A stretch of 6,363 nt of DNA from Calditrichota bacterium (GCA_003695285.1 RFIL01000166.1:1-6363), one strand, 5' to 3'; numbered from the stretch's first letter, positions 1 through 5,591 are shown. Notes: generated by a model not told the origin, from the sequence alone. Numbers and translations are program-made.

Positions 1-21
1 AGACTCTACCTTTTTTTCTTG

Positions 22-106
22 CGGAGAGGGAGGGATTCGAACCCTCGATACCTTACGGTATACACGCTTTCCAAGCGTGCGCCTTCAGCCACTCGGCCAC
101 CTCTCC
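22..106 (-). tRNA. tRNA-Ser (anticodon GGA)
   Basis: The minus strand folds into a class II tRNA of 85 nt. The acceptor arm pairs GGAGAGG with CCTCTCC, and the discriminator base is G, as usual for serine tRNAs. The anticodon loop TTGGAAA gives anticodon GGA (plus-strand 70-72), reading UCC/UCU. A long variable arm (ATACC-GTAA-GGTAT) confirms the serine class, and the T loop TTCGAAT is standard. The CCA end is not encoded: CAA follows the discriminator base. The 5' end lies 2 nt after the tadA stop codon, so the tRNA is probably cut from a shared transcript by RNase P. Confidence 0.97.
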
Positions 107-108
107 TT

Positions 109-579
109 TCAATTTGTTTTCCGTAATTTTTGAAAAAAATCAGACAAAATCAACGAACATTTTTGTTCCATCACCCCGGAAATCACTTCTACCCGATGAT
201 TCAATCTCTTATCCTGGACAATGTTAAACAGAGATTGACAGGCTCCGGCTTTAGGATCCGTTGCTCCGTAAACCAGTTTTGGAATTCTGGCCAGAACGAT
301 TGCCCCGGCACACATGGCACACGGTTCAAGGGTTACATAGAGGGTACAGTCCAGTAACCGACGGGAACCAAGGAAATTAGCAGCAGCAGTGATAGCCAAC
401 ATTTCCGCATGAGCTGTCGGATCCTGAAGCGCCTCTATCTGATTATGCCCCTTTCCAATCACAGAATTATCAAAGACCACAATGGCACCGACAGGAACTT
501 CGCCTTCCCGATAAGCCTTTTCCGCTTCCGCGAAGGCTAATCGCATCCAATATTCATGATTCAATTGTAGCAGTCCCAT
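109..579 (-). CDS. tadA: tRNA-specific adenosine deaminase TadA
   Basis: TadA deaminates A34 to inosine in the wobble position of tRNA-Arg(ACG), so that one tRNA reads CGU, CGC and CGA. The 156-residue protein carries the cytidine-deaminase-fold zinc site: HAE (H57, catalytic E59) and PCAMC (C87, C90), in the contexts DPTAHAEM and TLEPCAMCAGA. The start at 579 gives residue numbers for these ligands identical to those I remember for E. coli TadA, and an N-terminal HEYWMR motif at the same place. The open frame continues upstream to 642, but that would run through a terminator hairpin and into tRNA-Arg, so the longer form is rejected. No Shine-Dalgarno site lies at normal spacing; the nearest, GGGAG, is 16 nt away inside the hairpin. 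The gene lies between tRNA-Arg(ACG), its substrate, and tRNA-Ser(GGA). Function is very secure; the start is fairly secure. Confidence 0.96.
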   Translation of the reverse strand: MGLLQLNHEYWMRLAFAEAEKAYREGEVPVGAIVVFDNSVIGKGHNQIEALQDPTAHAEMLAITAAANFLGSRRLLDCTLYVTLEPCAMCAGAIVLARIPKLVYGATDPKAGACQSLFNIVQDKRLNHRVEVISGVMEQKCSLILSDFFQKLRKTN

Positions 580-603
580 AAAAAAAAGGGAACATCTCCC
601 TTT
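580..603 (-). terminator. Terminator- or attenuator-like hairpin between tRNA-Arg and tadA
   Basis: On the minus strand AAAGGGA and TCCCTTT form a perfect 7-bp stem around the loop GATGT. The T run that begins in the 3' arm continues for five more T and then meets the tadA ATG directly. This looks like a small intrinsic terminator for tRNA-Arg. Because tadA starts at the end of the T run, the hairpin would have to be read through to express tadA from the tRNA promoter. Its 5' arm also contains the only SD-like sequence (GGGAG) near tadA. Stability is modest (three G-C pairs), so partial termination is an inference. Confidence 0.6.
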
Positions 604-615
604 ATTAGATTTTAG

Positions 616-689
616 TGCGCCCGGGAGGACTCGAACCCCCAACCTTCTGATCCGTAGTCAGACGTTCTATCCAGTTGAACTACGGGCGC
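616..689 (-). tRNA. tRNA-Arg (anticodon ACG)
   Basis: The minus strand gives a 74-nt tRNA. The acceptor arm pairs GCGCCCG with CGGGCGC and the discriminator base is A. The anticodon stem TCTGA/TCAGA encloses the loop CTACGGA, giving anticodon ACG (plus-strand 653-655). The T arm is GGGGG-TTCGAGT-CCTCC with one wobble pair. ACG is the bacterial arginine isoacceptor whose A34 becomes inosine through TadA, and tadA is the next gene downstream. CCA is not encoded. Confidence 0.97.
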
Positions 690-708
690 AACCTCAAAAT
701 TCAGACGC

Positions 709-739
709 CAAATTTAAATGCGTTTTATATCTAAAACAA
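709..739 (-). promoter_or_regulatory. Putative promoter of the tRNA-Arg/tadA/tRNA-Ser unit
   Basis: On the minus strand TTG (737-739) is followed after 20 nt by TAAATTTG (709-716). This matches the TTG-N19/20-TAnnTTTG form described for Bacteroidota. The same bases also fit a loose sigma70 reading, TTGTTT-N17-TAAATT. Predicted initiation would fall near 703, leaving a short leader before the mature tRNA 5' end at 689. The location is well placed, but the call rests on motif match alone. Confidence 0.5.
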
Positions 740-829
740 CTCTAATTTATATTTTGTTCGAAATTTGTTGTGGGTACGGAATATTGGGCTCCGATACTTA
801 TAAATCGAGTGATGAAAAAATTATGATGT

Positions 830-859
830 TTGAATTTTTCAATTCTTTTTTTGTATATT
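830..859 (+). promoter_or_regulatory. Putative sigma70-like promoter for nrnA-mutT
   Basis: TTGAAT (830-835) and TATATT (854-859) are separated by 18 nt and match the -35/-10 consensus at 4/6 and 5/6 positions. Initiation would fall near 866, giving a leader of about 120 nt before nrnA. The rest of the 690-984 spacer is AT-rich and shows no gene longer than the short leader frame at 954. Confidence 0.45.
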
Positions 860-953
860 GTGTTTTATACCAAAAATAGATCCCATTATCAGAACTATAC
901 AGAAAGATAGAGCAGAGAAGGGCATAAGAAACAACTCTGATGAGGAAGTTAAA

Positions 954-1001
954 ATGAAACTGAACCTGTTCAACAGGGGGGCTTATGACGGATATTGCTA
1001 A
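954..1001 (+). CDS. Possible 15-codon leader peptide overlapping the nrnA start
   Basis: An ATG at 954 is preceded by a good SD (GAGGAAG, 942-948) and opens a 15-codon frame, MKLNLFNRGAYDGYC, that ends at TAA 999-1001, overlapping the first codons of nrnA in another frame. Inside it CCTG/CAGG (965-968 and 974-977) can form a small stem that covers part of the nrnA SD (AGGGGGG, 975-981). Translation of the leader would open that stem. This could be a coupling leader or chance; no homology is recognised. Confidence 0.25.
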   Translation: MKLNLFNRGAYDGYC

Positions 1002-1959
1002 GGTGTGTAATGATATTTTAGAATTTATCGATCAGCATGACAATTACCTGATCACCACCCATTTAAGCGCAGATGGAGACGCATATGGCTCTGCTCTGGC
1101 CATGGCTTATTTCCTGGAAAGTAAATCCAAACAATTTACCATCGTCTTTCACGATCAGGAAAAAGAAGAAAAATATGATTATCTGTGGGGCTGGTCCTTA
1201 ATAAACCCCTATTGTGATGAGAAGGATTATCACTTCGATGCGGCCATTATCGTGGATGTTCCATCCCGAAGTCGCATCGGGAATCCAGCACAACTGCTCC
1301 CGTCAGCCAATCATTGTATCAAAATTGATCATCATCCGGAAGAAGATGAACTGGCGATTCTTAATCTGGTGGATACGGCTGCCAGTTCAACCTGCCAGTT
1401 GGTGTATGAGATCATCTCCCGCAGTGATGTCGAAATATCTCACCAATTAGCCACGCTTCTTTTCAGTGGTATCATGTATGATACCGGGCGTTTTTCGTTT
1501 TCCAATACCCGGGCCCGTGATTTTGAAATTGCTGCACATTTAACCTCTTTGAAGGTGAATCCGAGTGAGGTGGCCAATCATCTTTTCTTCAATAATAATG
1601 TGGAGTCGTTTAAAATAATCGGGTATGGTTTATCCAATATTGAAACTTTTTTAAACGGAAAAGTGTGTGTCATCTTCCTGCCATATTCTGTTATGCAAAA
1701 GGCCGGTCAGTTGGATATCGAAGAACTCACCAATTATAGCCTTGCTGTCAAGGGGGTGGAAGTGGGATTATTCATCAGGCAAGTTGAACCGGATTTTATC
1801 AAAGTCAGTTTTCGTTCCAAGGGGAAGGTGGATGTTAACAAAGTGGCTAAAGTTTTTGGGGGAGGTGGCCATGTTCATGCAGCAGGATGTCGTACTAATG
1901 GGGACCCTCTTGAACTTCGGGATAAAATTATTCAAGAGATAGAGAAACAATTGCCGTAA
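985..1959 (+). CDS. nrnA: NrnA-type DHH/DHHA1 nanoRNase and pAp phosphatase
   Basis: Members of this family degrade 2-5 nt RNA fragments to mononucleotides and dephosphorylate 3'-phosphoadenosine 5'-phosphate, using a two-metal (usually Mn2+) centre in the cytoplasm. The 324-residue length is normal. The DHH domain (about 1-200) has the expected metal ligands: H26-x3-D30-x-D32 in THLSADGDAYGS, D91 in VDVPSRSRIG, the DHH triad D115-H116-H117, and D166 in MYDTGRF. The C-terminal DHHA1 domain (about 220-324) has the substrate loop GGGGHVHAAG at 292-301. The start at 985 has a strong SD-like run, AGGGGGG, 3 nt upstream. The next gene, a Nudix hydrolase, begins 5 nt after the stop, so the two form an operon for nucleotide turnover and sanitation. 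Which of the two activities dominates cannot be read from sequence, and cyclic-dinucleotide-linked pGpG hydrolysis is a third possibility. Confidence 0.92.
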   Translation: MTDIAKVCNDILEFIDQHDNYLITTHLSADGDAYGSALAMAYFLESKSKQFTIVFHDQEKEEKYDYLWGWSLINPYCDEKDYHFDAAIIVDVPSRSRIGNPAQLLPSANHCIKIDHHPEEDELAILNLVDTAASSTCQLVYEIISRSDVEISHQLATLLFSGIMYDTGRFSFSNTRARDFEIAAHLTSLKVNPSEVANHLFFNNNVESFKIIGYGLSNIETFLNGKVCVIFLPYSVMQKAGQLDIEELTNYSLAVKGVEVGLFIRQVEPDFIKVSFRSKGKVDVNKVAKVFGGGGHVHAAGCRTNGDPLELRDKIIQEIEKQLP

Positions 1960-1964
1960 CCTCA

Positions 1965-2378
1965 ATGGAAATGACAGTATCATCTGAAAACATAATCCCG
2001 GTTGTTGCCGCAATTATATTCAATACTGAAAAACAAGTACTGATTGCCAGACGAAAGAGTACTCTTTCTAATGGTGGAAAATGGGAGTTTCCGGGTGGGA
2101 AATTACATCCTGGAGAAGAACCGGAAAAATGTATTCAACGGGAAATTCAGGAAGAATTGGGGATCAGGATAGTCGCAGAAAATATTTTTTATGCTGTAAA
2201 CAAAATTTATCCTACCTTTAATCTCCTCCTTCTGGCTTACCATTGTCGCTATGTATCCGGTCAAGTTCAGCTGAAAGATCATGATGAAATTTGCTGGGTA
2301 CCTGTTTCCAGGTTGTTGGAATATGATCTCTCCGAAGCAGACATTGAGGTGGCAAAAAAATTGATGAAAACGAACTGA
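1965..2378 (+). CDS. mutT: MutT-type Nudix hydrolase (8-oxo-dGTP diphosphatase-like)
   Basis: The 137-residue protein contains a complete Nudix box at residues 45-67, with the G-x5-E-x7-REIQEELGI pattern intact, so the metal-binding glutamates (E60, E63, E64) are present. The preceding KWEFPGGK (39-46) is typical of the MutT/NudG group, which hydrolyses oxidised or modified nucleoside triphosphates to monophosphates and so limits mutagenic incorporation. The N-terminal VVAAIIFN...VLIARR strand pattern also fits MutT. The ATG at 1965 follows the nrnA stop by 5 nt with no clear SD, suggesting translational coupling; a second ATG two codons on (1971) is an alternative start. Exact substrate (8-oxo-dGTP, 5-methyl-dCTP or another) cannot be set from sequence. 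The family call is secure, the subfamily less so. Confidence 0.88.
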   Translation: MEMTVSSENIIPVVAAIIFNTEKQVLIARRKSTLSNGGKWEFPGGKLHPGEEPEKCIQREIQEELGIRIVAENIFYAVNKIYPTFNLLLLAYHCRYVSGQVQLKDHDEICWVPVSRLLEYDLSEADIEVAKKLMKTN

Positions 2379-2412
2379 AATCTCTTCAAAACCTTTCCTC
2401 AACCAACTTTTC

Positions 2413-2457
2413 TCAAGAAATCTTCACGACATCAAGAAGTCATAACCTCTTTCTTGA
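2413..2457 (+). repeat. Inverted repeat TCAAGAAA/TTTCTTGA downstream of mutT
   Basis: TCAAGAAA (2413-2420) is the exact reverse complement of TTTCTTGA (2450-2457), so the transcript could form an 8-bp AT-rich stem. TCAAGAAG (2433-2440) is a further near copy that could compete for the same partner. The 3' arm is shared with the hairpin at 2449-2471, so the two structures exclude one another. The rest of the 2379-2598 spacer holds no gene that I can support. Confidence 0.4.
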
Positions 2458-2476
2458 ACTAACTAAGAAAGTTTTG
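2449..2476 (+). terminator. Weak intrinsic terminator candidate after mutT
   Basis: CTTTCTT (2449-2455) and AAGAAAG (2465-2471) form a perfect 7-bp stem with a 9-nt loop, followed by TTTTG. The stem has only two G-C pairs and the U-tract is short, so termination would be inefficient. Its place 70 nt after the mutT stop and before a new SD-led gene fits an operon boundary. Confidence 0.35.
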
Positions 2477-2598
2477 TACCTAAAATCCATAGATTTAGAA
2501 ATGTTTTTCCTTCCAGGAATTAAGCATGTCTGAATTTGTGCCGAAATAATGAATATTCACGAAGGAATAAATGTGAACACATTTTGTTCTATGATTTC

Positions 2599-2604
2599 AA
2601 GGAG
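2599..2604 (+). promoter_or_regulatory. Ribosome binding site that fixes the STAS gene start
   Basis: AAGGAG lies 6 nt upstream of the ATG at 2611. It decides the start: the same open frame extends back to a TTG at 2536, but that extension has no SD and its residues do not resemble a STAS domain. Confidence 0.8.
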
Positions 2605-2610
2605 AGGAAG

Positions 2611-2916
2611 ATGGAAATTAAATCAAATCTGGAGAATGGAGTATTGCATGTCTCGATCATTGGAGCGGTAGATAATGAAAAGGCCGAAGAACTTAAAGCG
2701 CTCTTTCAGGAACTTCTTCAAAAGGATTTTACCGAAGCGGTCTTTGATCTCACTTATGTGCCATTTATCACCAGTTCCGGTATCGGGAAATTCCTAATTT
2801 TTTATAAAAATGTAATGTCCAAGGGGAAAAAGATGCGAGTCCAGGGGATTAATAGTAATTTGCTTGAGCTCTTTAAATCCATTAAATTAGATCAGTTGTT
2901 CCCCATTGAACCATGA
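2611..2916 (+). CDS. STAS-domain anti-sigma factor antagonist-like protein
   Basis: The 101-residue protein is a single STAS domain, the usual size for SpoIIAA/RsbV-type antagonists. In such partner switches the unphosphorylated STAS protein binds an RsbW-like kinase and frees that kinase's other partner, often a sigma factor; Ser phosphorylation breaks the complex. Seen here are the N-terminal strands (VLHVSIIGAVD, 11-21), the central strand AVFDLTYVPFI (43-53) and the phospho-loop TSSGIGKF (54-61). S55 aligns with the phosphorylated Ser of SpoIIAA; the usual preceding Asp is Thr (T54). The stop overlaps the start of the next gene, a kinase with the matching RsbW-like fold, by 4 bp (ATGA). 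That makes the neighbour the obvious partner. No sigma factor lies in the window, so the output is unknown. Confidence 0.87.
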   Translation: MEIKSNLENGVLHVSIIGAVDNEKAEELKALFQELLQKDFTEAVFDLTYVPFITSSGIGKFLIFYKNVMSKGKKMRVQGINSNLLELFKSIKLDQLFPIEP

Positions 2917-3851
2917 CTAAGACTATGAAACGAAAAAAACCACATCTATTAATTGTTGACGATGAGCGTCCGGTTTTAACGGTATTGAATGAGTACTTCA
3001 GCATGCTTCCTTACCATGTCACAACTGTGGAGACAGGGGAGGAAGCCATGAAAATTTTAAACAGCAATGATAAAATCGATTTATTGATTGCAGATATTCA
3101 TCTTCCGGGCATGTCAGGAATCGATCTGTTAAAATACTGTGGGGAGATACGTCCGGATGTACCCGTCATTATTATTACCGGATTCCGAACGCTTGATTAC
3201 GCAATATCCGCTTTAAAACATGGTGCGCATGATTTTATCACCAAACCTTTTGAATTAAGTGAAGTGAAAAAAATTGTTGATAAAGTATTGCGCTATCGTT
3301 ACAATGCTCAGCAACGTGATAAAATCTTCCAATTTACAAAGTCCATGAATCTTTATTTTGAAATACCCACTAGGGAAGTGGACCCGGGGGTGGTAGCGAG
3401 TTTTCTCTCAAAGTTTCTTCTCAATGCCGGCTTTTGCGATAAATTTGTAGGTCATCAGATTCAATTAGCTTTTATAGAAACACTTATCAATGCCATAGAA
3501 CATGGGAATTTAGAGTTACCATCACAAATCAAACAGGAAGTTTTAGAGGATAATCAATCCTTTGAAAATTTGCGAAAGATTCGCCTTAAAAATCCACAAT
3601 ATGCGGATCGAAAAGTAAAAATTTCGTTTCAATTTAATCATCAATTTTTTTCCCTTACCGTAACAGACGAAGGTCCCGGTTTTGATTGGAAAACGTTTTT
3701 GGACGAGGCCTCCGGTGAAGAACTGAATTTGAATGCCTATGGTAGAGGGTTTATGCTGATTCGTCATGTCATTGATGAGGTTTATTTTAACGATAAAGGT
3801 AATTCCATTACCCTAATTAAATCCCGCCAAACAACTCCTTCGAAAGACTAA
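2913..3851 (+). CDS. Response regulator fused to an RsbW-like serine kinase (REC-HATPase_c_2)
   Basis: The 312-residue protein joins two signalling domains. Residues 9-128 form a receiver: acidic pocket D16/D17, phosphoacceptor D61 in IADIHLPG, T89 and K111 in TKPF. Residues about 150-305 form a GHKL ATPase of the RsbW/SpoIIAB kind: N-box E189-x3-N193 with EHG at 196-198, G1 box DEGPGF (252-257), and a glycine-rich lid GRGFMLI (278-284). An insertion of about 35 charged residues separates the N-box and G1 box. No dimerisation/His phosphotransfer domain lies between them, so this should be a Ser/Thr kinase, not a histidine kinase. ATGA overlap with the STAS gene and the absence of an SD imply coupled translation and near-equal amounts of both proteins. 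The inference is that Asp phosphorylation by an unseen histidine kinase controls phosphorylation or binding of the STAS partner. There is no PP2C domain here to reverse it. Confidence 0.87.
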   Translation: MTKTMKRKKPHLLIVDDERPVLTVLNEYFSMLPYHVTTVETGEEAMKILNSNDKIDLLIADIHLPGMSGIDLLKYCGEIRPDVPVIIITGFRTLDYAISALKHGAHDFITKPFELSEVKKIVDKVLRYRYNAQQRDKIFQFTKSMNLYFEIPTREVDPGVVASFLSKFLLNAGFCDKFVGHQIQLAFIETLINAIEHGNLELPSQIKQEVLEDNQSFENLRKIRLKNPQYADRKVKISFQFNHQFFSLTVTDEGPGFDWKTFLDEASGEELNLNAYGRGFMLIRHVIDEVYFNDKGNSITLIKSRQTTPSKD

Positions 3852-3900
3852 GCGGAGTTGCCCGGTGGGTTCTCACCTCTGGTTGTATTCCAAAATTACA

Positions 3901-3931
3901 TTGCTTTCTGTAGCAGGATGTTTTAGCTTTA
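3901..3931 (+). promoter_or_regulatory. Putative promoter for the REC-DHp-REC/PAP2 pair
   Basis: TTG (3901-3903) is followed after 20 nt by TAGCTTTA (3924-3931), one base off TAnnTTTG and with the same spacing as the tRNA-Arg promoter candidate. Initiation would fall shortly before the AAGGAG at 3945-3950 that serves the ATG at 3957. The 105-nt gap contains no convincing terminator, so readthrough from the upstream genes is also possible. Confidence 0.3.
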
Positions 3932-3956
3932 CCCAAGTGAATTTAAGGAGTTATTA

Positions 3957-5027
3957 ATGAATCCCTATAAAATTTTAGTAGTTGATGACGATTACGCCAG
4001 CCGCTTGATGGTTCAGAAGGCTTTGCAACAACATGGATATAATGTATCCCTGGCTGCTAATGGAGAAGAGGCTTTAAAACTACTGAAAGAAGATCACTAC
4101 CACCTTGTGATTACCGACCTTATCATGGAAGGATTGAGTGGTATTGAGCTGTTGGGTAAGGTTAAAGAGGTCTCCAGTGATACCGCAACCATCCTCCTTA
4201 CCGGACATGCCTCCCTGGAAACAGCCATTGAAGCAGTAAGATTGGGCGCCACTGATTATTTGTCAAAACCGATTAACCTGGAAGAACTCAACATCCGGGT
4301 AAAGCGAGCCTTCGAACGATTAGAATTGGAACATAGACTTTATGAAGCTGAGAGAAAATTGACCTATCATGCCACCATTGCCACGGCCAATCATGAAATT
4401 AACCAACCGCTTACGGTCATTATCTCGGCCATCGATATGCTCCGAATGGAACTGAAAAATTTAAATATCCAGCAGGATAAAATTTTTAAATACCTGGAGC
4501 TGATGCAGAACTCCTCCATGCGCATCGCGAATATCCTGCGTAAATTACGTGAGGTCACTTCGCCCAAAATTCAGGATGTACCATTGGGGATGAAAATGGT
4601 TGAAATTCATGACGAGACATCCAGAGAGGCCACCTCACCGAAGGAATATATTCTCATCATCGAGGATGAGGAAAATTTAAGACAAATCCTTCAGGAAATT
4701 CTGGAGGCAGAGAAATACAAAGTGATACTGGCGCAAACAGCGCGTGAAGGTATCGATTTGTACGAAGCCCATCATGATTTTGTGGAATTGGTAATCCTGG
4801 ATTTTAATTTACCGGATGCTGATGGATTAGAAGTGCTGAAGAAGTTGAAGAGTATCTCCCCTCAGGTAAAGGTGCTTCTTACCTCTGGTTTTGACGTGGA
4901 AAGTTCAATCCCGCAGGCTGCGAAATTCGGAGCTGTAGATTTTATTCGAAAACCATTTAATCGAGAACAGATATTGGAAGTTGTAAAGAAAATTTATTCT
5001 CTCCGCTCTCACCATACTCAATCGTGA
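3957..5027 (+). CDS. REC-DHp-REC phosphorelay protein lacking a kinase ATPase domain
   Basis: Three modules lie in 356 residues. REC1 (3-120) has acidic residues D10-D12, phosphoacceptor D54, T82 and K104 in SKP. A helical segment (120-200) includes a HisKA-type H-box, NHEINQPLT, with the likely phosphoacceptor H146, then a second helix, ending near LRKLREV. A linker of about 30 residues leads straight into REC2 (230-349), with E236/D237, D282 in ILDFNLPD, S310 and K332 in RKPF. The catalytic HATPase domain expected after a DHp domain is absent: no N-box and no glycine lid. The protein therefore cannot autophosphorylate by the usual route. It looks like a three-site Asp-His-Asp relay or scaffold supplied by another kinase. 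A perfect SD (AAGGAG, 6-nt spacing) supports the start. It follows the REC-RsbW gene and precedes PAP2 by 6 nt. Domain calls are strong; the relay role is inference. Confidence 0.88.
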   Translation: MNPYKILVVDDDYASRLMVQKALQQHGYNVSLAANGEEALKLLKEDHYHLVITDLIMEGLSGIELLGKVKEVSSDTATILLTGHASLETAIEAVRLGATDYLSKPINLEELNIRVKRAFERLELEHRLYEAERKLTYHATIATANHEINQPLTVIISAIDMLRMELKNLNIQQDKIFKYLELMQNSSMRIANILRKLREVTSPKIQDVPLGMKMVEIHDETSREATSPKEYILIIEDEENLRQILQEILEAEKYKVILAQTAREGIDLYEAHHDFVELVILDFNLPDADGLEVLKKLKSISPQVKVLLTSGFDVESSIPQAAKFGAVDFIRKPFNREQILEVVKKIYSLRSHHTQS

Positions 5028-5033
5028 ATACCA

Positions 5034-5591
5034 ATGGATGGAGTGCTTGCATTTATACAAACTCTGGATACAACTACTTTTCTCTTCTTCAACCTGAATT
5101 TTGCACATCCCATTTTAGATACATTAATGATAATTATTACGACCAAGCAAACATGGTATCTTCCAGCCGTTTTTCTGGTGGTATTTTCTATTTACAAAGG
5201 TGGAAAGCGCGGAGCAATTTTCGTTCTCTTTCTGGTGCTGGCAGTAGTCCTTTCCGACCAGATTACCAGTTCCTTTCTTAAGCCCCTGATTGCCCGTTTT
5301 CGCCCCTGTAAAACATTGGAAGGCTTTCGGCTCCTGGTGCATTGTGGGAGTAAATATGGTTTTCCTTCTTCACATGCCACGAACTTTGCTGCTCTTTCTA
5401 CATTATTAAACGGTTACTTTCCCCGGTATACCATTTTATGGGTATTGATTGCTTTTCTAGTTGGTTTTTCTCGAATTTATGTGGGGGTTCACTACCCACT
5501 GGATGTGATTGCCGGGTGGTTGTTGGGGTGGGGGATCGCTATTGGGTTGTTAAAAATTTACTACCATACCATCAAAAAGTTGGGTATCTAA
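5034..5591 (+). CDS. PAP2-family membrane phosphatase (undecaprenyl-diphosphatase-like)
   Basis: This 185-residue integral membrane protein has about five or six hydrophobic segments and all three PAP2 signature motifs: K-x6-RP at 83-91 (KPLIARFRP), PSSH at 111-114 (a PSGH variant), and SR-x5-H-x3-D at 146-157, with catalytic H153 and D157. H114 is the expected general acid. Small PAP2 proteins of this layout (BcrC/PgpB type) dephosphorylate undecaprenyl diphosphate or phosphatidylglycerol phosphate on the outer face of the inner membrane, recycling the cell-wall lipid carrier. Substrate cannot be fixed from sequence. The ATG is 6 nt after the stop of the REC-DHp-REC gene and has no SD, so the two are probably co-translated; whether this PAP2 is an output of the signalling cluster is open. 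Confidence 0.9.
   Translation: MDGVLAFIQTLDTTTFLFFNLNFAHPILDTLMIIITTKQTWYLPAVFLVVFSIYKGGKRGAIFVLFLVLAVVLSDQITSSFLKPLIARFRPCKTLEGFRLLVHCGSKYGFPSSHATNFAALSTLLNGYFPRYTILWVLIAFLVGFSRIYVGVHYPLDVIAGWLLGWGIAIGLLKIYYHTIKKLGI

Noticed and set aside
130..357. 75-codon plus-strand frame opposite tadA
   Set aside because: It is antisense to a well-supported gene, has no recognisable domain and is a shadow of the tadA coding pattern.
580..642. Extension of tadA by 21 codons to an upstream ATG at 642
   Set aside because: The extra codons run through the terminator hairpin and into the tRNA-Arg gene, and the HEYWMR and zinc-ligand spacing match known TadA only from the ATG at 579.
2477..2497. Promoter-like TAAAAT (2481-2486) and TAGATTTA (2490-2497) before the STAS gene
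   Set aside because: Neither has a -35 or -33 element at an acceptable distance, so no promoter can be placed with confidence, although one is expected in this spacer.
2536..2610. TTG-initiated 25-codon extension of the STAS gene
   Set aside because: There is no SD at the TTG, the residues do not fit a STAS domain, and a near-perfect SD precedes the ATG at 2611.
3852..3956. Short GGTG/CACC stem in the gap after the REC-kinase gene as a terminator
   Set aside because: Only four pairs form and no T run follows, so it does not qualify.
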